Assembly (NCBI RefSeq): GCF_008040105.1
Contig: NZ_VRMG01000008.1
Coordinates: 186,001 to 250,000 of the forward strand
Direction of reading: 5' to 3'
Length of the DNA: 64,000 nucleotides
Source of the DNA: Lacisediminihabitans profunda
GTDB taxonomy: Bacteria > Actinomycetota > Actinomycetes > Actinomycetales > Microbacteriaceae
Part shown: piece by piece, positions 33,996 to 42,891 of the stretch
Layout: each line of letters begins with the position of its first letter
How positions within the stretch are numbered: the stretch's first letter is position 1
Notes under the pieces: generated by a model
Seen by the model: only the letters and a program-made list of their open reading frames with translations
The model's database searches: none
What the model was told of the DNA's origin: nothing
Made by a program: the position numbers and the translations under genes

Positions 33996-35194
33996 AATGA
34001 CTCCTTGAGGATGCGCACGACGTCGTCGGCGGTGGGCTGGATGGGGTTGTTGACCGTCACGGAGTCGGCGATCGTGTCGGCGGCGAGAGACGGAAGAGCC
34101 TCGGGAGTCACCCCGAACGAGGAGAGCGGGCCGGTCATGCCCACACGAGCCGCGAGCGCGGCGATCGCCCTGATCGCCGACTCGGCGTTCTCCTCCTGGG
34201 AAGCAGCGGTGTCCCCCACCCCGAGGGCGAAGGCGACCCGGGCGATGCGCTCCACCCGCGCCGGCAGGTTGAACCGCAGCACGCTCTCGATCACGATGCA
34301 CAGGGCGAGCCCGTGCGGGATGTTGAACTGGCCGCCCAGGGGATGCGCGATGCCGTGCACGAGCCCGAGACCCGTGTGCGAGAACCCGACGCCGGCGATG
34401 TGGCTCGCAAGCAGCAGTTCGGCACGGGCCTCGATGTCCGAACCGTCATCGACGGCCCGCGGGAGGTACTCGGCCACCGTGGAGATCACCTGGAGGGCGA
34501 GTCCGTCGCTGTACGGGTTCGCGCGCACCGAAAGGTAGGACTCGAGGGAGTGGGTGAGGGCGTCCATGCCGGTGGCTGCGGTGGCCCCGGCGGGCAGGCC
34601 CACCGTGAGGTCCGGGTCGAGGATGGCGGCCCTGGCAAGGGCGCTATTGTGTCCGACGTAGAACTTACGGTGACTCACGACGTCGGTGATCACCCCGAAG
34701 GCATTCACCTCCGCCCCGGTGCCGGCGGTGGTGGGGATCGCGACGATCGGGAGCGCGGGGTGGACGAAGGTCGTGGTGTAATCCAGGCCGACGCCGCGCT
34801 CCGGGTTGACCGCGCCGAGGGATATTCCCTTGGCGGCATCCATTGAGGACCCGCCTCCGACGGCGACGATGGCCTGCGCTCCGACGGCGGCGGCGAGATC
34901 GCTTCCCTCGTCGACGCAGGTCGTGGTCGGATTGGGCGTCACGCCCCCGTACACCGTCACGACGAGTCCGGCCGATTCGAGCGACTCGCGCACGCTCGCC
35001 ACAATCGGGGATGAGGCGAGGAACGGATCCGTGACGACCAAGGCACTCGTCGCGCCGGTTGCCGCAGTGGTCTGGCCCACCCTCGTCACCGCGCCGCGAC
35101 CGAAGTGGGCGATCGGCTTCTGGTCTATCGTAAGTTCGATATCGGCGAGGGGTCGTGGCAGGGGGGCCAGACCGGTGGGGACGATGGTCTTCAT
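33992..35194 (-). CDS. Iron-containing (group III) alcohol dehydrogenase
   Basis: A 400-residue group III alcohol dehydrogenase. The NAD-binding GGGSSMDAAKG is near residue 110, PTTAGTGAEV follows, and metal ligands are in GMDALTHSLESY (Asp, His), GLVHGIAHPLGG (His) and NIPHGLALCIV (His). Relatives oxidise 4-hydroxybutyrate, lactaldehyde or similar alcohols. The ATG overlaps the preceding stop as ATGA, so it is coupled to the hydroxyisobutyrate-dehydrogenase-like gene. Ninth gene of the operon. Confidence 0.93.
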   Translation of the reverse strand: MKTIVPTGLAPLPRPLADIELTIDQKPIAHFGRGAVTRVGQTTAATGATSALVVTDPFLASSPIVASVRESLESAGLVVTVYGGVTPNPTTTCVDEGSDLAAAVGAQAIVAVGGGSSMDAAKGISLGAVNPERGVGLDYTTTFVHPALPIVAIPTTAGTGAEVNAFGVITDVVSHRKFYVGHNSALARAAILDPDLTVGLPAGATAATGMDALTHSLESYLSVRANPYSDGLALQVISTVAEYLPRAVDDGSDIEARAELLLASHIAGVGFSHTGLGLVHGIAHPLGGQFNIPHGLALCIVIESVLRFNLPARVERIARVAFALGVGDTAASQEENAESAIRAIAALAARVGMTGPLSSFGVTPEALPSLAADTIADSVTVNNPIQPTADDVVRILKESL

Positions 35195-36120
35195 GCGAAC
35201 TCCTTCTGAACGCGAAACTCGATGCCGAGAAGGTCCTCGTAGAGTTTCACCGGGGTCATTTCACCGGCGCGGTCGCCGTACTGGGCTCTCGCCCGGCGGT
35301 AGATCTGCTCAACGAGGGCGCTGAGTTCGGACGGCGCCCCCACGGCCCGGGCGAGATCGATCGACAGGCCGAGGTCCTTGCACGCGAGAGCGATCGCGAA
35401 GCCCTCGTCGTAGTCGCCGTTGTCGAGGATCGACAGCAGGTCGTTCTGCACGAAGTTGCTGTTGGCCGGGCTCGCGATGAGCGAATTGCGCAACACGCCG
35501 AGGTCGACGCCGGCACGCACTCCGATGGCGAGCACCTCCGCCGTCGCCACCAGGTGCGAGAACCAGAGCTGATTGATCATGAGCTTCACGGCGTAGCCGG
35601 TGCCGGCGGAACCCACGTGCAGGATGCGCTCCGGGTCGCCCATCGCCTCGAAGATCGGGCGCAGGCGGGCCACGTCATCCGACTCTCCCCCGATGAAGAT
35701 CTGCAGCATTCCATTCGCCGCCCCGACCGACATTCCGCTGACCGGCGCGTCGAGGATGTGAAGGTTGCGATCCGCGTAGTCAGAGCGGACTCGCTGGGCG
35801 AGTTCCGGCACCGAGGTGGACATGTCCACCCAGGTGCCGTTGTCGGCGATCCCGGCAAGGATGCCCATCGTCGGGTCGCACACCACGGTCTCCACGTGGC
35901 GCGGTGTCGGCAGCATGGTGATGACGACCTCGCTCTGGGCCGCCACCTCCGCCGGGGTGTCGGCCCAGAGGGCTCCGGCTGCGACGAGCTCGTCGGCCGA
36001 TTCCCGCCGGATGTCGTTGACCACGAGGTCGAAGCCCGCCTTCTGCAGGTTTCGGGTCATGCCGGAGCCCATGTTTCCCAGGCCGATGAAGCCGACGCGC
36101 GTCGGAGTGTTGGTACTCAT
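35191..36120 (-). CDS. 3-Hydroxyisobutyrate dehydrogenase-like NAD(P)-dependent oxidoreductase
   Basis: A 309-residue beta-hydroxyacid dehydrogenase. The Rossmann motif is RVGFIGLGNMGSGMTRN, the substrate loop is LDAPVSGMSVGAANGML, and the catalytic Lys is in GYAVKLMINQLW. Relatives reduce tartronate semialdehyde or oxidise 3-hydroxyisobutyrate. ATG 36120 is chosen at the Rossmann start. Eighth gene of the operon, 14 nt after the aldehyde dehydrogenase and overlapping the iron-ADH start. Confidence 0.92.
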   Translation of the reverse strand: MSTNTPTRVGFIGLGNMGSGMTRNLQKAGFDLVVNDIRRESADELVAAGALWADTPAEVAAQSEVVITMLPTPRHVETVVCDPTMGILAGIADNGTWVDMSTSVPELAQRVRSDYADRNLHILDAPVSGMSVGAANGMLQIFIGGESDDVARLRPIFEAMGDPERILHVGSAGTGYAVKLMINQLWFSHLVATAEVLAIGVRAGVDLGVLRNSLIASPANSNFVQNDLLSILDNGDYDEGFAIALACKDLGLSIDLARAVGAPSELSALVEQIYRRARAQYGDRAGEMTPVKLYEDLLGIEFRVQKEFA

Positions 36121-36134
36121 GTGTTCGTGCGTTC

Positions 36135-37640
36135 TCAATCGTTGTTCAGGGGCGAATCGCCCAGGTTGATCCAGGTGGTCTTGAGCGCCGTGTAGGAGTC
36201 GAAGGCGTGCAGCGACCGATCGCGGCCGCTGCCCGAACTCTTGAACCCGCCGAACGGCGTGATGACGTCGGCGACGTCGTAGGTGTTGATCCACACGGTT
36301 CCGGCGCGCAGGTCGCGCGCCACGGCGTGGGCCGTCGTGAGGCTGGCCGTCCAGACACTCGCCGCGAGGCCATACGCGCTGTGGTTGGCCACGCGCACCG
36401 CCTCGGCCGCGCCGCGCACCGTGCTCACAGCGAGCGCGGGACCGAAGATCTCCTCCTGGCCGATGCGGCCCGCGTTGTCGACCCCCACGAACACCGTTGG
36501 CTCCACGTAGAAGCCCTCGGTCAGGCCCTCCGGTCGCACGCGCTGCCCGCCGTGCACCGTGACCCCTTCCGAGCGCGCGACCTCGGTGTATTCGAGAACG
36601 CGGTCGAGCTGGGTCGCGCTCGCGATCGTGCCGATCTGGGTCGCGTCGTCGAGAGGGTCGCCGAGGACGAGCGAGTCACCCACCCGGCGCACCTCCTCCA
36701 CCAGCTCATCGTGTACCCGCTCGTCCACGATGAGGCGGCTGCCGCCGTGGCAGGTCTGCCCCGCGTTGTAAAAGATGCCCCACGCGACGGCCGAGGCGCA
36801 GGCCGCGATGTCCTCCACATCGGAGAGCACCACCTGGGGCGACTTGCCGCCGAGCTCGAGCGCCACCTGCTTGCCGTTGGACTCCCCGGCGTAGCTGAGG
36901 AAACGGCGGCCGACAGCCGGTGAGCCGGTGAATGTGATCTTGTCCACCAGGTGGTGGCGGCCGAGTGCCTGGCCGGCGACCGCGCCGAGGCCGGAAACCA
37001 CGTTGAACACCCCGGGCGGGATCCCCGCCTCGGCGGCGAGCTCCGCGAGTTTGAGGGCCGAGAGGCTCGTGAGCTCCGCCGGCTTGAGCACGACGGAATT
37101 GCCGGCGGCGAGCGCGGGCGCGACCTTCCACGCCGTGATGATCAATGGGTAGTTCCAGGGGACGACCGCCCCGATCACGCCGAGCGGCTCCCGTGTCACG
37201 AGAGCGAGGGCACTCTGGGGGGCCGGAGCGACCTCGTCGTAGATCTTGTCGATCGCCTCGGCATACCAGCGCACGGTGCGGGCGGCGTTCGGCACGTCGA
37301 CCCGTCGCGAGTCGCCGATGGGATGCCCCGAGTCCATCGCCTCGAGAAGGGCGAGCTCATCGAGGTTCTCGAGCATGAGTTCGCTGAGCCGCAAGAGCAC
37401 GCGCTGACGCTCCCGACGGTCGGCTCGCGACCACACCCCGGAGTCGAAGGCCCTGGCGGCCGCGCGCACCGCCGCATCCACGTCGGCCTCGCCCGCGGCG
37501 CTCACGCTCGTGATGAGCGAACCGTCGCGCGGTGAGATCGTGTCGAAGGTCGCGCCGTCGATGGACGGGCGGAACTCGCCGTCGATGAACAGCCGGTTCT
37601 CGGGGGTGAGCGCCGCCGCGCGGCCAGCCCAGTTCGTCAT
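36135..37640 (-). CDS. Aldehyde dehydrogenase (betaine-/gamma-aminobutyraldehyde-type)
   Basis: A 501-residue ALDH with NRLFIDGEFRPSIDGATFDT, VVPWNYPLIITAWKVAPALA, FTGSPAVGRRFL, catalytic Glu in ALELGGKSPQVV and Cys in FYNAGQTCHGGSRL. FYNAGQTC is typical of betaine-aldehyde and PuuC-like enzymes. ATG 37640 was chosen over upstream codons because it overlaps the enolase-superfamily stop as ATGA and has GAGG upstream. Seventh gene of the operon. Confidence 0.93.
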   Translation of the reverse strand: MTNWAGRAAALTPENRLFIDGEFRPSIDGATFDTISPRDGSLITSVSAAGEADVDAAVRAAARAFDSGVWSRADRRERQRVLLRLSELMLENLDELALLEAMDSGHPIGDSRRVDVPNAARTVRWYAEAIDKIYDEVAPAPQSALALVTREPLGVIGAVVPWNYPLIITAWKVAPALAAGNSVVLKPAELTSLSALKLAELAAEAGIPPGVFNVVSGLGAVAGQALGRHHLVDKITFTGSPAVGRRFLSYAGESNGKQVALELGGKSPQVVLSDVEDIAACASAVAWGIFYNAGQTCHGGSRLIVDERVHDELVEEVRRVGDSLVLGDPLDDATQIGTIASATQLDRVLEYTEVARSEGVTVHGGQRVRPEGLTEGFYVEPTVFVGVDNAGRIGQEEIFGPALAVSTVRGAAEAVRVANHSAYGLAASVWTASLTTAHAVARDLRAGTVWINTYDVADVITPFGGFKSSGSGRDRSLHAFDSYTALKTTWINLGDSPLNND

Positions 37641-38740
37641 ATCGTGAACCTCTTCACTGCATCCCAATCGATGGTGGCGCCGAGTCCCGGTGCCGTCGGA
37701 ACCACGAGATTACCCTCGCCGTCGATGTCCAGCGGCTCCATGAAGAAGTCACGGCGCTCGGGTGTCCATCCCGGCGGATCATACGGAAACTCGAGATACG
37801 GGCCGGCATCGACACCAGCCGCCACGTGCAGGTTCGCCAGCAGACCGAGTCCGTTGCTCCAGGTGTGCGGGGTGAACAGTCGGTGCCTGAGGTTGGCCGA
37901 TTCGGCGACCTGGCGGGCGCGATACATGCCGACGGCGAGCACGACATCCGGCTGGTAGATGTCGTAGGCGTCCGCCTCGATCAGGGCGGCCAGCTCCGGC
38001 ATGCTACGCACCATCTCGCCTCCGGAGATCTGGATGCCGGTCTGGGCACGTACCCGGCGCGCGCCAACGACATCGGCCTGGGGCAGCGGTTCCTCGAGCC
38101 ACAACACGCCCAATTCCATCAGCTGGGCGGCGATCGCCTGAACCCGCGCGAGCGGCAGCGCGGCCTCGATGTCCCCACTCATCCGCCACATCTGATTGAG
38201 GTCGACCATGAGGTCGAAGTCCGGCCCGACAGCCTCTCGTGCGGCCCTCACGGCGGCGATCCCCTCGTCGATGTTGTGCCGCGCGATTCGAATCTTCATC
38301 GCCTTGAAGCCACGCTCCCGGGCCGCGAGGGCGGACTCCGCCCGAGCCTCCGGCGACTTGAGCTCACCGCTCGACGCGTAGCTGACGAGTCTGTCCCGCG
38401 CCCCGCCGAACAGAACGCTCACGGGCAGACCGGCCACCTGGCCGATGATGTCCCAGAGAGCCGACTCGAGCGGCCAGTATCGGCCTCCATGGAAGTTGAT
38501 CGTCTCGATGCGTCGAACCTGGTTGAGGATCTGCATCGGGTCGGTGCCGAGGAACAGGTGCTCGTACGCCTCGAATCCGTCCATCGTGTCGCCGGAACCG
38601 ACGCCCACGAGACCACTGTCGGTCTCCACCTCCACGAGCGTGGCCGGAAAGTCGCGTCGCGGTTCAGGGTCCCACGCCGCGTGGAACGGCGGGTCGAGCG
38701 GCAGGCTCAGCCGCGTGAGCCGGATGGCGGTGATCTTCAT
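37637..38740 (-). CDS. Mandelate racemase/muconate-lactonising-type enolase-superfamily enzyme
   Basis: A 367-residue enolase-superfamily protein. The barrel shows KAMKIRIARHN (K-x-R base strand), metal ligands in LMVDLNQMWR, LWLEEPL and ISGGEMVRS, an Asp in IYQPDVV and a His in FTPHTWSNGLG. That is the His-Asp dyad pattern of the mandelate racemase subgroup: a dehydratase or epimerase of a hydroxyacid. The substrate is not evident. Sixth gene of the operon, between the Fae homologue and the ALDH. Confidence 0.9.
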   Translation of the reverse strand: MKITAIRLTRLSLPLDPPFHAAWDPEPRRDFPATLVEVETDSGLVGVGSGDTMDGFEAYEHLFLGTDPMQILNQVRRIETINFHGGRYWPLESALWDIIGQVAGLPVSVLFGGARDRLVSYASSGELKSPEARAESALAARERGFKAMKIRIARHNIDEGIAAVRAAREAVGPDFDLMVDLNQMWRMSGDIEAALPLARVQAIAAQLMELGVLWLEEPLPQADVVGARRVRAQTGIQISGGEMVRSMPELAALIEADAYDIYQPDVVLAVGMYRARQVAESANLRHRLFTPHTWSNGLGLLANLHVAAGVDAGPYLEFPYDPPGWTPERRDFFMEPLDIDGEGNLVVPTAPGLGATIDWDAVKRFTI

Positions 38741-38764
38741 TCGTGACTTCCTGATCGGTGTGGA

Positions 38765-39274
38765 CTAGGCCCGCGGTGTGAAGAAGGGGTTCGACGGCGA
38801 GTTACGCGCCGCGATCACCTCCTCGGTGCTCGGGAGTGACCTGGCGCCGTTTTCGAGCGCCGTGCGCACTGAGAGGCGGTTGTTGGCGAACACGGCCTCG
38901 GCGTCATCCGCTGCAGGGTTCACCCATACGGCGGCGATGATCACATGGCTGTCCGCCTCGTCGACGGAGATCACGCCATCCGCGAGCGCGTCCGCGACAC
39001 CGGCGGCGATTCCGGCCTGCGCCGGCCCCCAGATCAGGAGCCCGTGGCCGTCGCCGGCCGGGGCCGCCTTGGTCACGAAGAGGGTGAGCGGCTTGACGGG
39101 CAAGGACGGCCGCAGCACGGCCACGAAGGGCACGTGCCCCTGGCTCGGGGTGGCGAGGGCCGAGGCCCACGCCACCCCCGCCGGCCCCTCGCGGTGACCG
39201 AAAACGGTGTTGACATGGGCGGCGTTGACGCCGTCCCCGTCAAAACTCTCACCAATCTGAAGGGCCTGGGTCAT
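38765..39274 (-). CDS. Formaldehyde-activating enzyme (Fae) homologue
   Basis: A 169-residue Fae-family protein. IGESFDGDGVNAAHVNTVF carries the catalytic histidine position (His20), GHVPFVAVLRPSLPVKPLTL follows, and WGPAQAGIAAGVADALADG and DEADSHVIIAAVWVNPAADD are strongly Fae-like. Fae condenses formaldehyde with tetrahydromethanopterin in methylotrophs; homologues without that cofactor exist. The ATG directly follows the binding-protein stop (TAGATG). In a betaine-type transport operon it suggests that formaldehyde is released during catabolism of the imported compound, which is an inference. Confidence 0.87.
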   Translation of the reverse strand: MTQALQIGESFDGDGVNAAHVNTVFGHREGPAGVAWASALATPSQGHVPFVAVLRPSLPVKPLTLFVTKAAPAGDGHGLLIWGPAQAGIAAGVADALADGVISVDEADSHVIIAAVWVNPAADDAEAVFANNRLSVRTALENGARSLPSTEEVIAARNSPSNPFFTPRA

Positions 39275-40216
39275 CTAGATCAGTCCCTGCTTCACGAGCC
39301 AGTCGTGGGCGATCGTCTTCGGGTCGTCGCCGTCGACATCCGCCTGCGCGTTGAGCGTCTGCATCTCGGTGGTCGTGAGCTTCGGGGCCATCAGCGCGAT
39401 GACCTTGGCGATTCCCGGGTATTTGTCCAGCGTGGCCTTCTTGACCGTGAACGCTCCCTGGTATACAGGGAAGAACTCCTTGTCGTCCTTCATCACCGTC
39501 AGGTCGAGGGCCTTGATGCGGCCGTCGGTCTGGAAGACCTCGCCGAAGTTGCAGTCCGTGCCCTTCTGGGTGGCGGTGTAGATCACCCCGGTGTCGAGCA
39601 GCGCCACGTTGGAATCCGGAACGTCGATGCCGTATGCCTTCTTGAGGCCCGGCCATCCGTCATCGCGGGTCGAGAACTCGCTCTCGATGCAGAACGTCTG
39701 CTCCTTGACCGGGAGCTTGGCGATGTCGCTCAGGGACTTCACCCCAAGCTTCTTCGCCTTGTCGGAGCGGATCGCGAACGCGTACGTGTTGTTGAGAGGA
39801 GCCGGATCGATCCAGGCGATGCCATTCTTCGCGTCGGCGGTCTTCGTCGCCGCGAACTGGGCGGCTTCGCCCTTCACGGGAGCGGTGTTCTTGTTGTACG
39901 TGATCCAGGATGTGCCCGTGTACTCCCAGTAGCCCATGAAGTTGTCACTCTCGAGCGCCGCCCGAACGTTCGCCGAGCCGACGACCTTGATGTTCGCCGT
40001 GGTCTTGGCGCCGTGGGCGTTGAGCAGGTCGCTCGTGAGATAGGCGAGGATGAACTGCTCGGAGAAGTCCTTCGCCCCGATCGTGCCGGTGAGGCCGGCG
40101 ACCTCGGTGCCCTTGCCAGACGACTTCGTCGTGCTTCCGGCGCCCGAGCACGCGCTGAGCGCGAGCACGCCGACGGCCGCGAGGGCCAGCAGCGACGTGG
40201 TGGTGCGTTTGTTCAT
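39275..40216 (-). CDS. Betaine/osmoprotectant-type ABC substrate-binding lipoprotein
   Basis: A 313-residue OpuAC/OpuCC-type binding protein. The signal peptide ends at the lipobox LSAC (Cys23). IGAKDFSEQFILAYLTSDLL, ESDNFMGYWEYTGTSWITYN, TFCIESEFSTRDDGWPGLKK and LDTGVIYTATQKGTDCNFGE are characteristic, with aromatic residues able to cage a quaternary amine. TTCTCC on the plus strand before the ATG reads as a GGAGAA Shine-Dalgarno. Fourth gene of the operon. Confidence 0.92.
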   Translation of the reverse strand: MNKRTTTSLLALAAVGVLALSACSGAGSTTKSSGKGTEVAGLTGTIGAKDFSEQFILAYLTSDLLNAHGAKTTANIKVVGSANVRAALESDNFMGYWEYTGTSWITYNKNTAPVKGEAAQFAATKTADAKNGIAWIDPAPLNNTYAFAIRSDKAKKLGVKSLSDIAKLPVKEQTFCIESEFSTRDDGWPGLKKAYGIDVPDSNVALLDTGVIYTATQKGTDCNFGEVFQTDGRIKALDLTVMKDDKEFFPVYQGAFTVKKATLDKYPGIAKVIALMAPKLTTTEMQTLNAQADVDGDDPKTIAHDWLVKQGLI

Positions 40217-40269
40217 TGTTTCTCCTTGTGCGGTGATGGGTGGGTGCTGTGCGGGTGAAGATCGGGAAA

Positions 40270-41055
40270 TCAGGTTCCGCGCGGGCGGAGCAGGTCTTCG
40301 GCGATGCCGGCGACCCAGTCGATCAGCAGGGCGATGCAGGCGACGAGGACCGCTCCGGTGATGAGCACGGGGTAGCGCTGCAGCTTGAGGCCATTCACGA
40401 TCATGTCGCCGAGGCCGCCCGCATTGATGAAGGTGGCAATGGTCGCGACGCCGACGCAGAAGACGAGCGAGGTGCGCAGCCCGGCAAGAATCACCGGCAC
40501 GGCGAGGGGAAGCTCGACGTGCAGTAGCACCTGGTTGGGCGTCATCCCCATTCCCCGCGCGGACTCGCGCACGCTCTCGTCCACCTGCTGCAACCCGATC
40601 AGGGTGTTGCGCAGAACCGGCAGGAAGGAGTAGATCACGAGCGCCATGAGCGCGGTCGTGTAGCCGGTCTGCCAGACGATGGCGAGAAGGATGATCACCC
40701 CGACCGCCGGAGTCGCCTGCCCGACGTTCGCGACGCCCAGAACGATGCCCCGCACGACCTTCGACCGGGTGCGGCTGAGAGCGATCCCGAGCGGGATGGC
40801 GAGCACGGCGACCAGCGCGGAGGCCACGATCGTGAGTCCGAGGTGCTCACGCGTGCGGTTGATGATGTAGTCGATGTTGAGGGTGCGCCGCTCGATCGAG
40901 TCGAGCTGGAGGCTCGAGAGCCAGAGCAGCAGAATGCCGAGCACGAGGACCACGAGGACCGGCGTGACGAACCGCTTCGCGGTGAAGAACCGGCCGCGCA
41001 CGCTCGGCTGCCGGCTGTAGGACACTGCCATGTCCCCGGTGGCTTGGCCGGTCAT
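40270..41055 (-). CDS. Betaine/osmoprotectant-type ABC permease 2
   Basis: A 261-residue permease of the OpuCB/OpuCD type with about six segments, the first being PVLVVLVLGILLLWLSSLQL. VANVGQATPAVGVIILLAIV and RNTLIGLQQVDESVRESARG (with GMGMTPNQVLLHVELPLAVP, the EAA loop) are signature stretches. It overlaps the ATPase stop as ATGA. Third gene of the operon. Confidence 0.92.
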   Translation of the reverse strand: MTGQATGDMAVSYSRQPSVRGRFFTAKRFVTPVLVVLVLGILLLWLSSLQLDSIERRTLNIDYIINRTREHLGLTIVASALVAVLAIPLGIALSRTRSKVVRGIVLGVANVGQATPAVGVIILLAIVWQTGYTTALMALVIYSFLPVLRNTLIGLQQVDESVRESARGMGMTPNQVLLHVELPLAVPVILAGLRTSLVFCVGVATIATFINAGGLGDMIVNGLKLQRYPVLITGAVLVACIALLIDWVAGIAEDLLRPRGT

Positions 41056-42095
41056 GGCCGGCTCGCCTGCACGGTGGGTGTGGCGACATCGGCCCCGAGC
41101 ACAGCCGAGATCCGGTCGACACTGATGGATCCGATCGGCCGGCGTGCCTCATCGACGACGGTGAGCGCGGCGAGTCCGGTGAGCACGAGTGAGTCCAGCG
41201 CGTCGCGGAGGGTGTCGGTGTCGCACACGGTGATGGGACCGCCCGACGACTCGCTCACTGGACCGAGCACGGCGTCGGTGACGGGAATGAGGGTGAGCCT
41301 CTTGATGGCCGCTCCGTGCCCGATGAAGGAGGCCACGTAGTCGTTGGCCGGCGACGCGAGGATGTTGGCCGGGGTGTCGAACTGCTCGATCTGGCTGCGA
41401 TCGCTCAGCACCGCGATTCGGTCGCCGAGACGCACGGCCTCGTCGAAGTCGTGGGTGACGAAGATGATCGTCTTGCCGAGAGAGTCCTGCAGCCGCAGGA
41501 ACTCGGCCTGCAGTTTTTCGCGGGTGATCGGGTCGGTGGCGCCGAACGGTTCATCCATGAGCATGACGGGCGGATCGGCGGCGAGCGCGCGGGCAACGCC
41601 GACTCGCTGCTGCTGACCACCGGAGAGTTGCTTGGGGTAGCGGTGCGCGAAGTCCCTCGGGTTGAGCTCAACGGTGGTGAGCAGCTCGTCGATACGGTCC
41701 CCGATGGCGTTCTTGCTCCATCCGAGCAGTTTGGGCACCACGGCGATGTTCTCCGCAATGGTCATGTGCGGAAACAGGCCGATCTGCTGGATCACATAGC
41801 CGATGTGACGTCGGAGCTCGTGCGGGTTGAGCGAGAGCACGTCGCGACCGTCGATCGAGATCGAGCCGCTCGTCGGTTCGATGATGCGGTTGATCATCTT
41901 CATCGTGGTGGTCTTACCGCATCCGCTCGGTCCCACGAACATGATCAGCTCGCCCGGCTCCGCCGTCATGGAGAAGTCCTCAACAGCTGCGACAGGCTGG
42001 TTGGCGTAACTCTTGGTGACGTGGTCGAGCACGATCCGGGCGCCGCTGGTGTTGCGGGCGATCTGGATGATGGCGGTGTCTGGTGTTTTAGGCAC
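41052..42095 (-). CDS. Betaine/osmoprotectant-type ABC ATPase with CBS domain
   Basis: A 347-residue OpuCA/ProV-type ATPase. Walker A is FVGPSGCGKTTTMKMINR, the Q-loop VIQQIGLFPHM, the signature YPKQLSGGQQQRVGVARALA, Walker B VMLMDEPFGATDP and the H-loop IIFVTHDFDEA. A C-terminal CBS-like region follows (VCDTDTLRDALDSLVLTGLA, then VVDEARRPIGSIS), likely sensing ionic strength or nucleotides. The GTG at 42095 has AAGGGGA upstream and overlaps the preceding permease by eight bases. Second gene of the operon. Confidence 0.93.
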   Translation of the reverse strand: MPKTPDTAIIQIARNTSGARIVLDHVTKSYANQPVAAVEDFSMTAEPGELIMFVGPSGCGKTTTMKMINRIIEPTSGSISIDGRDVLSLNPHELRRHIGYVIQQIGLFPHMTIAENIAVVPKLLGWSKNAIGDRIDELLTTVELNPRDFAHRYPKQLSGGQQQRVGVARALAADPPVMLMDEPFGATDPITREKLQAEFLRLQDSLGKTIIFVTHDFDEAVRLGDRIAVLSDRSQIEQFDTPANILASPANDYVASFIGHGAAIKRLTLIPVTDAVLGPVSESSGGPITVCDTDTLRDALDSLVLTGLAALTVVDEARRPIGSISVDRISAVLGADVATPTVQASRP

Positions 42096-42753
42096 GGAGT
42101 CCCCTTGACGTCGTGTAGCGGGTGATGGTGACGAAGAGCGCGTCGACGAGGAGCGCGAGGATGACGACGCCGAGAGTGCCGGTGAGCGCGAAGTTGAGCG
42201 CATTCACGGAGCCGAGGGACGACAGTCCCTGGAAGATGTACGAGCCCAGCCCCGGACCGGCGACGTACGCGGCGATGGCGGCGATGCCGATGGTGAGCTG
42301 CGCCGCGACCCGCACCCCGGTGAGGATGATCGGCCAGGCGATCGGCAACTGAATGCGCAGGAGCACCGAGAACTGGTTCATCCCCATCCCGGTCGCCGAC
42401 TCCATGACGGCCGGCGGCACCTCACGAAGCCCGACCACGGTGTTGCGCACGATCGGCAGCAGCGAGTACATGACCAGCGCGATGACGGTGGGCGTCCAAC
42501 CGAGCCCAAAGGTGGGGATGAGCAGCGCCAGCATGGCGAGGGAGGGGATCGTGAGGGCGACACCAGCGGCGGCGATTACCACGGAGCGCGGAATCGGGCG
42601 GTTCCAGACGAGCATGCCGATTCCGACACCGACAACCATGGCGATGAGCAGCGAGATGGCGACGACCGCGATGTGTTCGACGATCAGACCGAGGATGTCC
42701 GGCCACCGCTGTGACCAAAAATGCAGCAGCCGACTGAAATCGAATCCGGTCAC
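42088..42753 (-). CDS. Betaine/osmoprotectant-type ABC permease 1
   Basis: A 221-residue permease of the OpuCB type with about five segments (DILGLIVEHIAVVAISLLIA, ALTIPSLAMLALLIPTFGLG). Its EAA-like loop is RNTVVGLREVPPAVMESATG followed by MGMNQFSVLLRIQLPIAWP. It is the first gene of the ten-gene operon, divergent from the IclR regulator gene across a 138-bp control region. Confidence 0.92.
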   Translation of the reverse strand: MTGFDFSRLLHFWSQRWPDILGLIVEHIAVVAISLLIAMVVGVGIGMLVWNRPIPRSVVIAAAGVALTIPSLAMLALLIPTFGLGWTPTVIALVMYSLLPIVRNTVVGLREVPPAVMESATGMGMNQFSVLLRIQLPIAWPIILTGVRVAAQLTIGIAAIAAYVAGPGLGSYIFQGLSSLGSVNALNFALTGTLGVVILALLVDALFVTITRYTTSRGLRA

Positions 42754-42891
42754 GGTTGCGTCCTCCTCACTCTTCGTTGAGTTGCCGTCGCCGCTTGTGG
42801 TGCAGCGGCCGACTAGAGGAACACTACGAGTTGGTTCTTATTTGAGCAACCCCGGTTGCGCAAATGGCAACCATCCACTAGCGTGGGCGGC
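42754..42891. promoter_or_regulatory. Divergent promoters of the Fae operon and the iclR-type gene
   Basis: Rightward: TTGCGC (42856-42861), 17 nt, TAGCGT (42879-42884), then seven bases to ATG 42892, so the regulator mRNA looks nearly leaderless. Leftward: TTGCTC on the minus strand (about 42850-42845), 17 nt, TAGTGT (about 42827-42822). Both -35 boxes lie in or next to the palindromes at 42846-42872. Confidence 0.55.
42846..42872. promoter_or_regulatory. Probable IclR operator with three GCAACC half-sites
   Basis: GCAACC-CC-GGTTGC (42846-42859) is a perfect palindrome and its right half is shared with GGTTGC-N7-GCAACC (42854-42872). The three half-sites cover both divergent -35 boxes, so one bound regulator could repress itself and the operon. 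No other site of this kind was noticed in the window. Confidence 0.6.

Noticed and set aside
41052-42095. Longer start of the CBS-ATPase at 42203
   Set aside because: The extra residues are antisense-like and overlap the permease gene heavily; the GTG at 42095 has a good Shine-Dalgarno.
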